From: an uncultured Clostridia bacterium
GTDB taxonomy: Bacteria > Bacillota > Clostridia > Oscillospirales > Oscillospiraceae
Length of the DNA stretch: 12,405 bases
Direction of reading: 5' to 3'
Assembly: GCA_946539175.1 (NCBI GenBank)
Contig: CAMNHH010000060.1
Span: forward strand, 1 to 12,405
Shown here: in pieces, positions 1-6,775 of the stretch
How positions within the stretch are numbered: position 1 is the first letter of the stretch
Layout of the letters: each line of letters begins with the position of its first letter
Notes under the pieces: model-generated
What the model was told of the DNA's origin: nothing
Seen by the model: the letters and a program-made list of their open reading frames with translations, nothing else
Database searches by the model: none
Made by a program: the position numbers and the translations under genes

Positions 1-1188
1 AACAAGAAAACGGCGTTGATCGCCGGAATTGGCCTCTTGGCCGTGATCGCGGTGATTGTGTGTCTGATCGTCGCAAACCAAAAAACAAAAACAGCGGCCG
101 CGCCTTTGACGACCTACTGGACCTCGGATTCCGCGGCGGCGCAGAGCTTACGGGACTACGTGACGAAGGTGACGGATCCGAAGGATCCGTCCAGCTACAT
201 TCCCGAAAAGGACCGGATTGCGGTCTTTGATATGGACGGCACGCTGGCCTGCGAGACCTACTATACCTATTACGACACGATGATGTTCATTGAATACTGT
301 CTGGTGGATCACCCGGAACGGGTCTCGGAGGAGCTCAAGCAGGTGGCCGCATCCATCCAGCCCGGCTATACGGCGGACGAGACGCTGGCGCGGAACTTTG
401 CCAAGGCCTACGCCGGCATGACGATGGAGGAGTTCTCCGAGTACGCGGTGGAATTCGGGAAGAAGTACACCGACAGCTTTCAAAATATGCGGTACGCCGA
501 CAACGCCTACCTTCCGATGGTGGAGCTGGTCAAATACCTGTATGAAAACGGCTTCACGATCTATGTGATCAGCGGCACGGAGCGCACCACGACCCGGGCC
601 GTGATTGCCAACTCTCCTTACGCGGATTACGTCACGCCGAACCACGTGATCGGCACCGATTTTGAAGTCAAGCAGAAGGGCTATGAGGACGTCGCGTCAA
701 ATATGGACTTTAAGTATGAGAACGGCGACGAGCTGGTCCTCACCGGCGGCTTCATCCAGAAAAACCTCAACGGCAACAAATCCATCTACGTCGAACGGGA
801 GATCGGGCAGCGGCCGGTGCTGGCCTTCGGAAACAGCGGCAGCGACACCAGCATGATGAACTATACGATTGACAGCAGGAACCCCTATCCCGCGCAGGCG
901 TACATGGTCGTGGCCGATGACAACGTTCGGGAATGGGGCACCCAGGATTGGGAGAAGAAGTCCGCGGATTATAGAGCAAAGGGCTTTGTTCCGATTTCCA
1001 TGAAAAACGAATTTGCCCAAATCTACGCGAACGGCATTACCAAGGCGGAGCAGCAGTATCAGGCGCAGGACGTGTACGATCCTGCGGCGGCCGGGCAGGA
1101 TGCGGACGTCGTCCTTTCGGACGATCCTTATCCGAATACCTATTTTACCTTCCCCATCAACAGCGATTCGCTGGATGACGCAGCGTGA
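1..1188 (+). CDS. Membrane-anchored HAD-superfamily phosphatase (5' end outside window)
   Basis: The reading frame is open from the first base and starts with lysine-rich codons (NKKTA) just before a hydrophobic stretch, so the true start probably lies a few codons upstream. A TTG at base 16 is the first possible start inside the window; residues below are numbered from it. Residues 2-20 form one N-terminal membrane segment, probably a signal anchor or uncleaved signal, so the enzyme likely faces outside. HAD motif I is FDMDGT (D72 nucleophile, D74 acid/base). Motif II is ISGT (S186), a lysine candidate for motif III is K255, and motif IV is GNSGSD (272-277). The long insert between motifs I and II fits a helical C1 cap, as in phosphoserine or phosphorylcholine phosphatase relatives. 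The family is clear, but the substrate cannot be told. The acidic tail after about residue 345 looks disordered. No good terminator follows directly. Confidence 0.85.
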   Translation, partial: NKKTALIAGIGLLAVIAVIVCLIVANQKTKTAAAPLTTYWTSDSAAAQSLRDYVTKVTDPKDPSSYIPEKDRIAVFDMDGTLACETYYTYYDTMMFIEYCLVDHPERVSEELKQVAASIQPGYTADETLARNFAKAYAGMTMEEFSEYAVEFGKKYTDSFQNMRYADNAYLPMVELVKYLYENGFTIYVISGTERTTTRAVIANSPYADYVTPNHVIGTDFEVKQKGYEDVASNMDFKYENGDELVLTGGFIQKNLNGNKSIYVEREIGQRPVLAFGNSGSDTSMMNYTIDSRNPYPAQAYMVVADDNVREWGTQDWEKKSADYRAKGFVPISMKNEFAQIYANGITKAEQQYQAQDVYDPAAAGQDADVVLSDDPYPNTYFTFPINSDSLDDAA

Positions 1189-1494
1189 GTGAGAGAGCAG
1201 GTAAGAAAAACATATACGCTCGATTGGATGGCAGGAACCGGTATGGATCAATGGCTGATGGCCTGACCTCCTTCTGAAAAAAGATCGTTCGGCCCCAAAG
1301 TGACGGATTCCAGGTATGCCATGGCCGGGGGCGGTTCTCCACGTCTGTGTTGACGTACTCCGGTGAAAAGGCAAAAGAAACACCGACGCCATTTCCAGGC
1401 ATGACGTCGGCATGGTATTTCTAAACCTGATCAGCCCCTTCCACGCGCTTCTCCGACGGGCGATCTTCCGCCGTCAGCCGGACCGTGGACAGAA
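1189..1494. other. Intergenic stretch without a supported gene
   Basis: Between the HAD phosphatase stop and the hairpin cluster I find no reading frame with a ribosome binding site and recognisable protein on either strand. Minus-strand frames exist here but continue antisense into the phosphatase gene and have no family signal. One imperfect hairpin is visible: CCGACG at 1383-1388 with CGTCGG at 1405-1410. Another is GACGG at 1455-1459 with CCGTC at 1471-1475. No promoter or T-tract terminator was seen. Confidence 0.5.
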
Positions 1495-1545
1495 TTCGGA
1501 GGACCATGGAACTGTTTCCATGGTCCTCCGAAGCGTTCGGCTGAC
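1473..1545. repeat. Long inverted repeat with perfect 17-bp inner stem
   Basis: Bases 1495-1511 (TTCGGAGGACCATGGAA) are the exact reverse complement of 1516-1532, separated by a 4-base CTGT loop. An outer pair, GTCAGCCG at 1473-1480 and CGGCTGAC at 1538-1545, extends the structure with unequal internal loops of 14 and 7 bases. No T-run follows, so it is not a standard intrinsic terminator. It could be an RNA hairpin at the 3' end of the phosphatase transcript, a remnant of a small inverted-repeat element, or part of a structured RNA. The pairing is certain; the role is unknown. Confidence 0.7.
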
Positions 1546-1548
1546 CGG

Positions 1549-1588
1549 GCGCGCCCTTCACAAACCGAAAGGCGCGCTTTCTTTCGCA
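1549..1588 (+). terminator. Possible weak terminator hairpin
   Basis: GCGCGCC at 1549-1555 pairs with GGCGCGC at 1571-1577 and is followed by an interrupted T-rich run (TTTCTTTC). The loop is long (15 bases), partly closed by TT/AA pairs beyond a C-A mismatch. It lies between the HAD phosphatase gene and the next promoter, where a terminator is expected. The interrupted T-tract makes this a tentative call. Confidence 0.35.
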
Positions 1589-1616
1589 AAAGTTCCGCGG
1601 CGGGGGAAGAAAACAG

Positions 1617-1645
1617 TTTTTCTTTGCCGCGTTTTATGCTATAAT
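1617..1645 (+). promoter_or_regulatory. Extended -10 promoter for the histidine phosphatase gene
   Basis: A consensus TATAAT at 1640-1645 is preceded by TG at 1637-1638, giving the extended -10 form TGCTATAAT. The -35 position at 17-base spacing (1617-1622, TTTTTC) is poor, which is usual for extended -10 promoters. Transcription would start near 1652, leaving a leader of about 85 bases before the ATG at 1737. The same TGCTATAAT string is used upstream of queC in this window. Confidence 0.65.
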
Positions 1646-1651
1646 AAACGT

Positions 1652-1736
1652 AAATACTTGAAAAGAACGGCTGATCCCGCGCAATACGGAGACGGGATCA
1701 GCGGCTGCCGAGGCAGCCTTGAAAACAGGAGGCAGC
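1652..1736 (+). promoter_or_regulatory. Structured 5' leader with two adjacent hairpins before the start codon
   Basis: Two hairpins abut one another. The first is GCTGATCCCG (1670-1679) with CGGGATCAGC (1693-1702), 10 bp. The second is GGCTGCC (1703-1709) with GGCAGCC (1712-1718), 6 bp closed by CGAG or 7 bp with a 2-base loop. The string GAGGCAGC occurs at 1710-1717 and again at 1729-1736, where it includes part of the Shine-Dalgarno sequence. GCTGCC at 1704-1709 could therefore pair either locally or with the ribosome binding site. I do not recognise a known riboswitch here; regulation is inferred only from the pairing. Confidence 0.4.
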
Positions 1737-2309
1737 ATGGGCATTTACATCATCCGCCACGGCCAGACGGAGCGGAACAGCCGTCAGGTGCTCCAGGGCC
1801 GGAGCGATGATCCGCTGAACGAGGCCGGCGTCGCCCAGGCCAGGGCCGCCGCAGGGCGTTTGCGGGGCGTCCGCTTTGACCGGGTCTTCACCAGTCCCCT
1901 GCGCAGGGCGGTGCAGACCGCGGAGCTCGTCGCGCCGGGGGTCCCGCTGACCGTGGACCGGCGGCTGATCGAGATGGACTACGGTCCCTACGAGGGGGCC
2001 GGTCTGCGGGAGCTTCCGCCGGAGGTGCTGCGCTTCTTTCAGGACTTCGTCCACAACCCGGCGCCCGCCGGAATGGAGCAGCTGCCCTGCGTCGTGGCCC
2101 GGGCGGGGGAATTTCTGGAAGAGATCCGGGGCCTGGAGGGCAATATCCTGATCTCCACCCACGCCATCGCCATGAAGGGCCTGCTGGAATATCTGACGCC
2201 GGACGCCAAGGGGGCCTACTGGTCCAGGTTCATCGAAAACTGCGCCGTTTACTTCTTTGATCTCAAAAACGGAGCCTTCACCGTCCCCGGAGAATGGCAA
2301 GGCGGGTAA
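1737..2309 (+). CDS. Histidine phosphatase family protein (phosphoglycerate mutase-like)
   Basis: This is a 190-residue branch-1 histidine phosphatase. The phosphohistidine motif RHG is at residues 7-9 (H8 nucleophile), followed by QTERN. The second arginine is in SPLRR (R56), the acid/base glutamate is probably E79 in the IEMDYGPYEG stretch, and the second catalytic histidine is H142 in STHAIA. All catalytic parts are present and the length is normal for small cytosolic members such as the CobC/GpmB/PhoE group. The substrate cannot be assigned. The ATG at 1737 is preferred because AGGAGG (1727-1732) lies 4 bases upstream; a TTG at 1719 in the same frame precedes that site. It is the first gene after the 1640-1645 promoter, and the transporter gene follows after about 70 bases, so co-transcription is possible. 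Confidence 0.85.
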   Translation: MGIYIIRHGQTERNSRQVLQGRSDDPLNEAGVAQARAAAGRLRGVRFDRVFTSPLRRAVQTAELVAPGVPLTVDRRLIEMDYGPYEGAGLRELPPEVLRFFQDFVHNPAPAGMEQLPCVVARAGEFLEEIRGLEGNILISTHAIAMKGLLEYLTPDAKGAYWSRFIENCAVYFFDLKNGAFTVPGEWQGG

Positions 2310-2378
2310 AATGCCGCGCAGACCGCTTCACGCAGCCGCCGCCGGCGGCGGATCGTCATGCAGAACAGGAGGATTGTT

Positions 2379-4211
2379 TTGATCAGGAGGGCTTTGGGAG
2401 AAGCGGGAGGGAAGCGGCGGAGAGACGTGATTTCCAAAATGTTCTTCTCCGCTTCGATCGCCATGATCTTCACGGTGCTTGTCGGTACGGCGGCGCAGTT
2501 CTTCGACGGGATCATAACCAGCAGATTTTTGGGAAACGACGCGTATTCCGCCGTTGCCCTGTTCGGGCCGCTGAACGGCATCTTTCTGATGCTGGCCTCT
2601 TTCATTGCCTCCGGCAACCAGATCCTCTGCGCGGGCTATATCGGTGAAGGCAAGAAGAACGCGGCAAACGGCGTATGTTCCTTCTGCGTTCTTGCGGGGC
2701 TGCTTGCCGCCGTGCTTCTGATCCTGCTCTGCCTCGCCGTCCCGGATCCGCTGCTGGCCTACTGCGGGGTGACAAGGGAGGCCAATCCGGTCTTGTACGA
2801 AAACATGCTTTCCTATATGCGGGGATACCTGTTTGGGGTTCCGGCGCTGATTGCGGTACAGATCATAGGCCCCATCGTGATTCTCGACAACGGCAAAAGG
2901 CTTTTCAGCGCCTCGGCGCTTGTCCTGTGCGCGGCAGACGTGGCGCTCGATCTTGTCAACGCGCTGGTCCTGCATGGCGGAACCTTCGGCATGGGCCTCG
3001 CCACATCCCTGTCCTTGATGATCCAGCTTGTGATGCTGGCCGCCTTTTTGCTGCGCAGGGGAGGCCGTTCGCGGTTTTCTCTGGGAGCGTTGCAGCCCAA
3101 GGAGATGGCGGAGCTTGCGAAGGCCGGCTTTCCGACGCTGGTGCAGAGCCTGGCCATCAGCCTGCGGGACGTCAGCATCAACCGGCTCAACCTGCTCTTC
3201 GCGGTTTCCACGGCGGCGATCGTCGCCAGAGGCGTCCAGTATGATTTCAACATGGTGCTCTTTTGCATCTCCGACGGAATCGCAAACACCATGGTCTCCA
3301 TGGCGGGCATCTATCACAGCGCCAGTGACAAGGTCGGGCTGCGGCGCGTGTTTACCTACGGCATGGGACTTTCTGCACGCTTTGCCGCCGTCACCTTCGC
3401 GGCCGTTTTCCTCCTGGCTCCGCAGATCGCCGGCTTCTATACCGCCGACGCGCAGACGGCTTCGCTCAGTGTGTTTGCCATCTGCTGCATGGCCCTGTCT
3501 CAGCTTGCGGATATCCCGATCTGCGTCTATATCAACTATCTGAAGGGCATCCGCAAGCACCGGGTTGTGATCCTCCTGAACGTCATGGACCGCTTCGTTT
3601 TCCCCGTCGCCTCCGCGGCGGCGCTGGCGTTTTTGTTCGGCTCCAAGGGGCTGCTGGCTTCCATCGCGCTGGGCAAGCTCCTGCTGTCGGGCATGATCCT
3701 GCTGATCCTCTGCCTGAAAACCGGGCGCTTTCCCAAAAGCGCGGAGCAGTATATGCTTCTGCCCGAGCGCTTCGGCGGCAGCAGCGCGGAGAACCTCTAC
3801 GGAAGCGCGTTTTCCATTGAGGACGTGCTGCGCGAAAGACAGCGGGTGGAGGAATTCTGCCTCAAAAGCGGGAGCGACGCGAAAAGCGCGATGCGAATGG
3901 CGCTGTTCCTGGAGGAAATGGCCGGCAATATCGTCCAACACGGCAAGACCGGCGGCCGGAAGGCGTCCGGTGCGGAATACCGGCTGTTTGTCAGCGACGG
4001 CAGGATCTGCCTGACGCTGCGGGATTATAACCAGGCGTTCGACCCGACCGCGTGGCGTCCTGCCGATTCGGCGGGGCTGTCCGGCGGGGGGACGGGAATC
4101 CGTATGGTCATGGCGCTTGCGGAGGAGGTCCGCTATTTCAACGCCTTTAACAGCAACAATCTGATCCTTTGGCTGAACACGGCGAAGGATTCGCATTCCG
4201 GAAAGAACTGA
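2379..4211 (+). CDS. MATE-type multidrug/solute transporter fused to a C-terminal RsbW-like ATPase domain
   Basis: From a TTG start the protein has 610 residues. Residues about 18-450 form many hydrophobic helices with the MATE/MOP-flippase layout (early FFDGIITSRFLG-type helix, repeated two-lobe pattern). Residues about 485-605 match a GHKL/HATPase_c_2 domain as in anti-sigma kinases: N-box EEMAGNIVQH (N517, H521), D-box LRDYNQAFD (D549) and glycine box GGGTGIRM (569-573). The MATE half should be a cation-coupled exporter or flippase, and the ATPase half could bind ATP or phosphorylate a partner in the cytosol. Start choice: AGGAGG at 2367-2372 sits 6 bases before the TTG at 2379. The in-frame ATG at 2358 adds seven residues but lacks a good site, and another TTG lies at 2394. 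The oxidoreductase gene follows after 17 bases, pointing to an operon. Substrate and partner are unknown. Confidence 0.85.
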   Translation: MIRRALGEAGGKRRRDVISKMFFSASIAMIFTVLVGTAAQFFDGIITSRFLGNDAYSAVALFGPLNGIFLMLASFIASGNQILCAGYIGEGKKNAANGVCSFCVLAGLLAAVLLILLCLAVPDPLLAYCGVTREANPVLYENMLSYMRGYLFGVPALIAVQIIGPIVILDNGKRLFSASALVLCAADVALDLVNALVLHGGTFGMGLATSLSLMIQLVMLAAFLLRRGGRSRFSLGALQPKEMAELAKAGFPTLVQSLAISLRDVSINRLNLLFAVSTAAIVARGVQYDFNMVLFCISDGIANTMVSMAGIYHSASDKVGLRRVFTYGMGLSARFAAVTFAAVFLLAPQIAGFYTADAQTASLSVFAICCMALSQLADIPICVYINYLKGIRKHRVVILLNVMDRFVFPVASAAALAFLFGSKGLLASIALGKLLLSGMILLILCLKTGRFPKSAEQYMLLPERFGGSSAENLYGSAFSIEDVLRERQRVEEFCLKSGSDAKSAMRMALFLEEMAGNIVQHGKTGGRKASGAEYRLFVSDGRICLTLRDYNQAFDPTAWRPADSAGLSGGGTGIRMVMALAEEVRYFNAFNSNNLILWLNTAKDSHSGKN

Positions 4212-4228
4212 CAAGGAAGGACTATAAC

Positions 4229-5596
4229 ATGTCAAAGAAATGTCATTTGATCGTGGTGGGATTTGACGAGATCGTCCTGAACAAGTATCTGGGCCTGGTG
4301 GACGAGGCGATCCGAGAAGGGGTCCTGGACGGCTTCTCGGTCATCGACCTGGCCAAGGAAAGGGCGGAGATCGAGAAGCGCCTGGCCAGAGCCCCGATCC
4401 GGCCGGAGGGAAGCTGCTATCTGCAAACGCCCGATCCGCTGCGCGAGACGGAGCAGATGGCGGAATTTGATGCCGTGGCGCGGCGGATCCGGGCCAGGCA
4501 CGGTGAGATCAAGGTTTACATCGCCACGGAGGTGCGCTATCACGAACGATACCTGAAATACTGCGTGGAGCACGGCGTCTCCTGCCTGGTCGAAAAGCCG
4601 GTCTTTCTGCCGCAAAAGGACGGAAAGTACTGCCCGGAGCACATGGTGGAGCAGATGCGCCGCTATGTGGAGCAGGCGGAGAAGAACCGCTGCCACGTTT
4701 CGGTCATGACCCTGGGCAGATGCCACGAGATCTACGCCGACGTCGTGTATCGGATGATCCGGGAGAAAATGCTGAAATACCAGGCGCCGCTGACCTCTTT
4801 TCACATCAAGCACGCGGGGGGCGTCTGGAATCTGCACCGGGAATATCTGACGCGGGAGGATCACCCCTATCGCTACGGCTACGGCATGCTGATGCACGGG
4901 GGCTATCATTATGTGGATCTGCTGGCGCGCTTTCTGCTGCTGAACAAGCTGATCTACCCGGAGAAGCAGTTTGAGATCGCCTTCAGCTCCTACGCGGCGT
5001 ATCCGACGGACCAGAACGACCGGATCCCGAAGCCCATCAGCGAGCGCTTCGACGACAACTGCCCGGACTGGTGGAAAAACGAGGGAAAGGGCGTCGCCTG
5101 GGGCGAGACGGACATCAGCTCGACCTTCTGCCTGCGGGACAAGGAGACGAAACGGGTTATCACGCTGGGCACGATCGCCATGGAGCAGACGACGCCCTCC
5201 GTCAGAACCTGGACCGAGTTCCCGGATCAGCTTTACAACAAGAACGGCAGGGTGTCCAATCTGGATATGGAGATCCAGCTTTCCACCCTCTTCGCCGCCA
5301 GCGTCAAGTGCTACAAGATCCCCCGGGACGACGGAAAATTCGTGGAGCACGTTCCGGTCAAGCCAATCGTCATCACGCGCGCCAACCCCAAGCTGCTGCC
5401 CGACGAGGAATACGAGACGAAAACATTCTATCCCGAGGTTTACAACAGCACCAGCAATAAGCGGATCATGGCCCGCTGGTTGCGGGACGAGGAGACGGTC
5501 AGCACCCTGCGGGAGCACCTGCCCGTGATGAAGCTGATGCAGCTCATTGCCTTCTCTCTGGAAAGGCAGGGCGAATCCGTCGCCGCGGAGTTCTGA
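4229..5596 (+). CDS. Gfo/Idh/MocA-family oxidoreductase
   Basis: This 455-residue protein has the Gfo/Idh/MocA layout: an N-terminal nucleotide-binding half, the family signature EKP at 122-124 closing that half, and the HYVD motif at 227-230 (H227, D230) in the substrate-binding half. Members are mostly NAD(P)-dependent dehydrogenases or related enzymes acting on sugars, inositols or nucleotide sugars. The first strand and turn (LIVVGFDEIV) lacks the usual GxGxxG pattern, and several inserts make it longer than the common 330-390 residues, so cofactor use and substrate are uncertain. The ATG at 4229 is supported by AAGGAAGG (4213-4220) 8 bases upstream. The gene begins 17 bases after the transporter-ATPase gene, so the two are probably translated from one mRNA and may act on the same process. 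Confidence 0.75.
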   Translation: MSKKCHLIVVGFDEIVLNKYLGLVDEAIREGVLDGFSVIDLAKERAEIEKRLARAPIRPEGSCYLQTPDPLRETEQMAEFDAVARRIRARHGEIKVYIATEVRYHERYLKYCVEHGVSCLVEKPVFLPQKDGKYCPEHMVEQMRRYVEQAEKNRCHVSVMTLGRCHEIYADVVYRMIREKMLKYQAPLTSFHIKHAGGVWNLHREYLTREDHPYRYGYGMLMHGGYHYVDLLARFLLLNKLIYPEKQFEIAFSSYAAYPTDQNDRIPKPISERFDDNCPDWWKNEGKGVAWGETDISSTFCLRDKETKRVITLGTIAMEQTTPSVRTWTEFPDQLYNKNGRVSNLDMEIQLSTLFAASVKCYKIPRDDGKFVEHVPVKPIVITRANPKLLPDEEYETKTFYPEVYNSTSNKRIMARWLRDEETVSTLREHLPVMKLMQLIAFSLERQGESVAAEF

Positions 5597-5659
5597 GCGA
5601 TGCGGAGGAAGGCGGCGTCAGGGGGCCGACGGCGACCGGCCGCGCCCTCCTCCCCCTGG

Positions 5660-5703
5660 GCCCCGTAAGGGGCGTCCACCCTGTCCGGGAGCAAGCCCCG
5701 GAC
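5660..5703 (+). other. Two GC-rich hairpins in the gap before the prephenate dehydratase gene
   Basis: The 153-base gap between the oxidoreductase and the dehydratase has no AT-rich promoter and no T-tract. Two hairpins stand out. GCCCC (5660-5664) pairs with GGGGC (5669-5673) around a GTAA loop of the GNRA type. GTCCGGG (5683-5689) pairs with CCCGGAC (5697-5703) around AGCAAGC. They could slow RNA decay or separate expression of neighbours. No known leader family is recognised, and very high GC makes chance pairing likely. Confidence 0.35.
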
Positions 5704-5749
5704 CCGGCCCGCGGCGGACGGAACCAAAACCAGAAGGGAGCGTCCAACG

Positions 5750-6691
5750 GTGAAGAGAATCCGGATTATGCTCGAAAAGACAAAAAAAGCGACGGCGGCG
5801 CTGCTGCTGTCCCTCATTCTGCTGCTGGCCCCGGCGAGCTGCGCCGCCTCCGGGGAGGCGCCGACGCCGGCCCGCATCGACAGGGCCGCCGCGACGGTCA
5901 GTTATTTGGGCCCCGAGGGGACCTACACCCAGGAGGCCTGCGGGCTGTTCTTCGAGGGACAGGGCAGCTATCTCCCCTGTGCGACGGTGCCCGACGCGGT
6001 GCAGGCCCTTGTCGACGGGCGGAGCGACTACGCCGTGATCCCCCAGGAGAACACCATCGGCGGCGCCGTCACCGACTACATCGACACGCTGATCGCCCGG
6101 CCCGAGGTCTCGGTGGTGGGAGAGGTGGAGCTGCCGATCACGCAAAATCTGCTGGCGCTGCCCGGCACGGACCTTGGGGAGATCAAAACCGTCTATTCCC
6201 ATAAGCAGGGCATCGCCCAGGGCGCGGAATGGCTGCGGGAGCATCTGCCGGACGCCCGGGTGATCGAGGTGTCCAGCACGGCGGAGGGAGCGCGGATGGT
6301 GGCGGAGGGGAAGGACCCGTCCTGCGCCGCCATTGCCGCGGCCGCCTGCGCCCAGGTGTATCAATTGGAGATCCTGGCCGCCGGCATCCAGAACAACGAG
6401 AACAACAAGACTCGCTTCTACGTGCTGTCCATGCAGCCGCCCCCCACCGCCGCGGCGGAACGCCTTGCCTTCGTGGCAATGGGCGAGGCGGAGGCGCTGC
6501 CGGAACTGCTGGCCGGGATGGAGCGGGAAAACGTCAGGCTGGTGGCGCTCCATGACCGCCCGATGAAAACGGAGCTCGGCGCGTACTGCTATCTGATCGA
6601 ATGTGCCGACTGCAGCTATGAGAGCTACCGGGCTCTGACGGGGACGGAGGGCTTCCGCTTCCGCTTCCTCGGCTGCTTTGACGCGGAATAG
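5750..6691 (+). CDS. pheA: Prephenate dehydratase with ACT domain and N-terminal export signal
   Basis: The 313-residue product converts prephenate to phenylpyruvate, the committed step to phenylalanine. The catalytic domain (about 50-227) shows YLGPEGTYTQEA (52-63), YAVIPQENTIGG (94-105) and the active-site NKTRF with T221-R222-F223. An ACT domain (about 238-312) carries HDRP (268-271), equivalent to the ESRP phenylalanine-binding motif, so feedback control by phenylalanine is expected. Unusually, residues 1-31 form a basic start and a long hydrophobic core ending PASC. This resembles a signal peptide or lipoprotein signal, although proline at -3 is a poor lipobox fit. If it works, the enzyme acts outside the membrane. 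The GTG at 5750 has GGGAG (5736-5740) 9 bases upstream; an ATG at 5768 would still keep the hydrophobic segment. The gene ends in a TAG after the normal family C-terminus. Confidence 0.85.
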   Translation: MKRIRIMLEKTKKATAALLLSLILLLAPASCAASGEAPTPARIDRAAATVSYLGPEGTYTQEACGLFFEGQGSYLPCATVPDAVQALVDGRSDYAVIPQENTIGGAVTDYIDTLIARPEVSVVGEVELPITQNLLALPGTDLGEIKTVYSHKQGIAQGAEWLREHLPDARVIEVSSTAEGARMVAEGKDPSCAAIAAAACAQVYQLEILAAGIQNNENNKTRFYVLSMQPPPTAAAERLAFVAMGEAEALPELLAGMERENVRLVALHDRPMKTELGAYCYLIECADCSYESYRALTGTEGFRFRFLGCFDAE

Positions 6692-6775
6692 GAGGCGCTG
6701 CGGGAGCGCCTGGTCAAAGCCCGGAAGCAGCTGAGGGAGGGCTCAGAGTCTCCCACGGTCATTTCCAACCAGTAC

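Noticed and set aside
171..191. Palindrome GACGGATCC / GGATCCGTC with GAA loop inside the HAD gene
   Set aside because: It is explained by coding of TDPKDPS with repeated GAT-CC codons in a linker; no sign of a regulatory role.
1157..1413. Minus-strand frames beginning near 1402-1413 in the gap after the HAD gene
   Set aside because: They have plausible ATGs but no Shine-Dalgarno at the right distance, run antisense into the HAD gene and resemble no known protein.
1412..1810. A 132-codon plus-strand frame across the hairpin cluster
   Set aside because: It spans the promoter and leader and overlaps the phosphatase gene in another frame; no ribosome binding site or homology is evident.
2337..2352. 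GC-only palindrome of CCG/CGG repeats between the phosphatase and transporter genes as a terminator
   Set aside because: No T-run follows and it sits immediately before the transporter start region, so termination is unlikely.
2328..4235. A 635-codon open frame on the minus strand opposite the transporter-ATPase gene
   Set aside because: It is antisense to a gene with clear family motifs, has low-complexity Arg/Gln/Asp-rich content and no recognisable domain; GC-rich genes often create such frames.
4232..5518. A 428-codon minus-strand frame opposite the oxidoreductase gene
   Set aside because: The plus strand shows EKP and HYVD motifs and a proper ribosome binding site; the minus frame shows no family signal.
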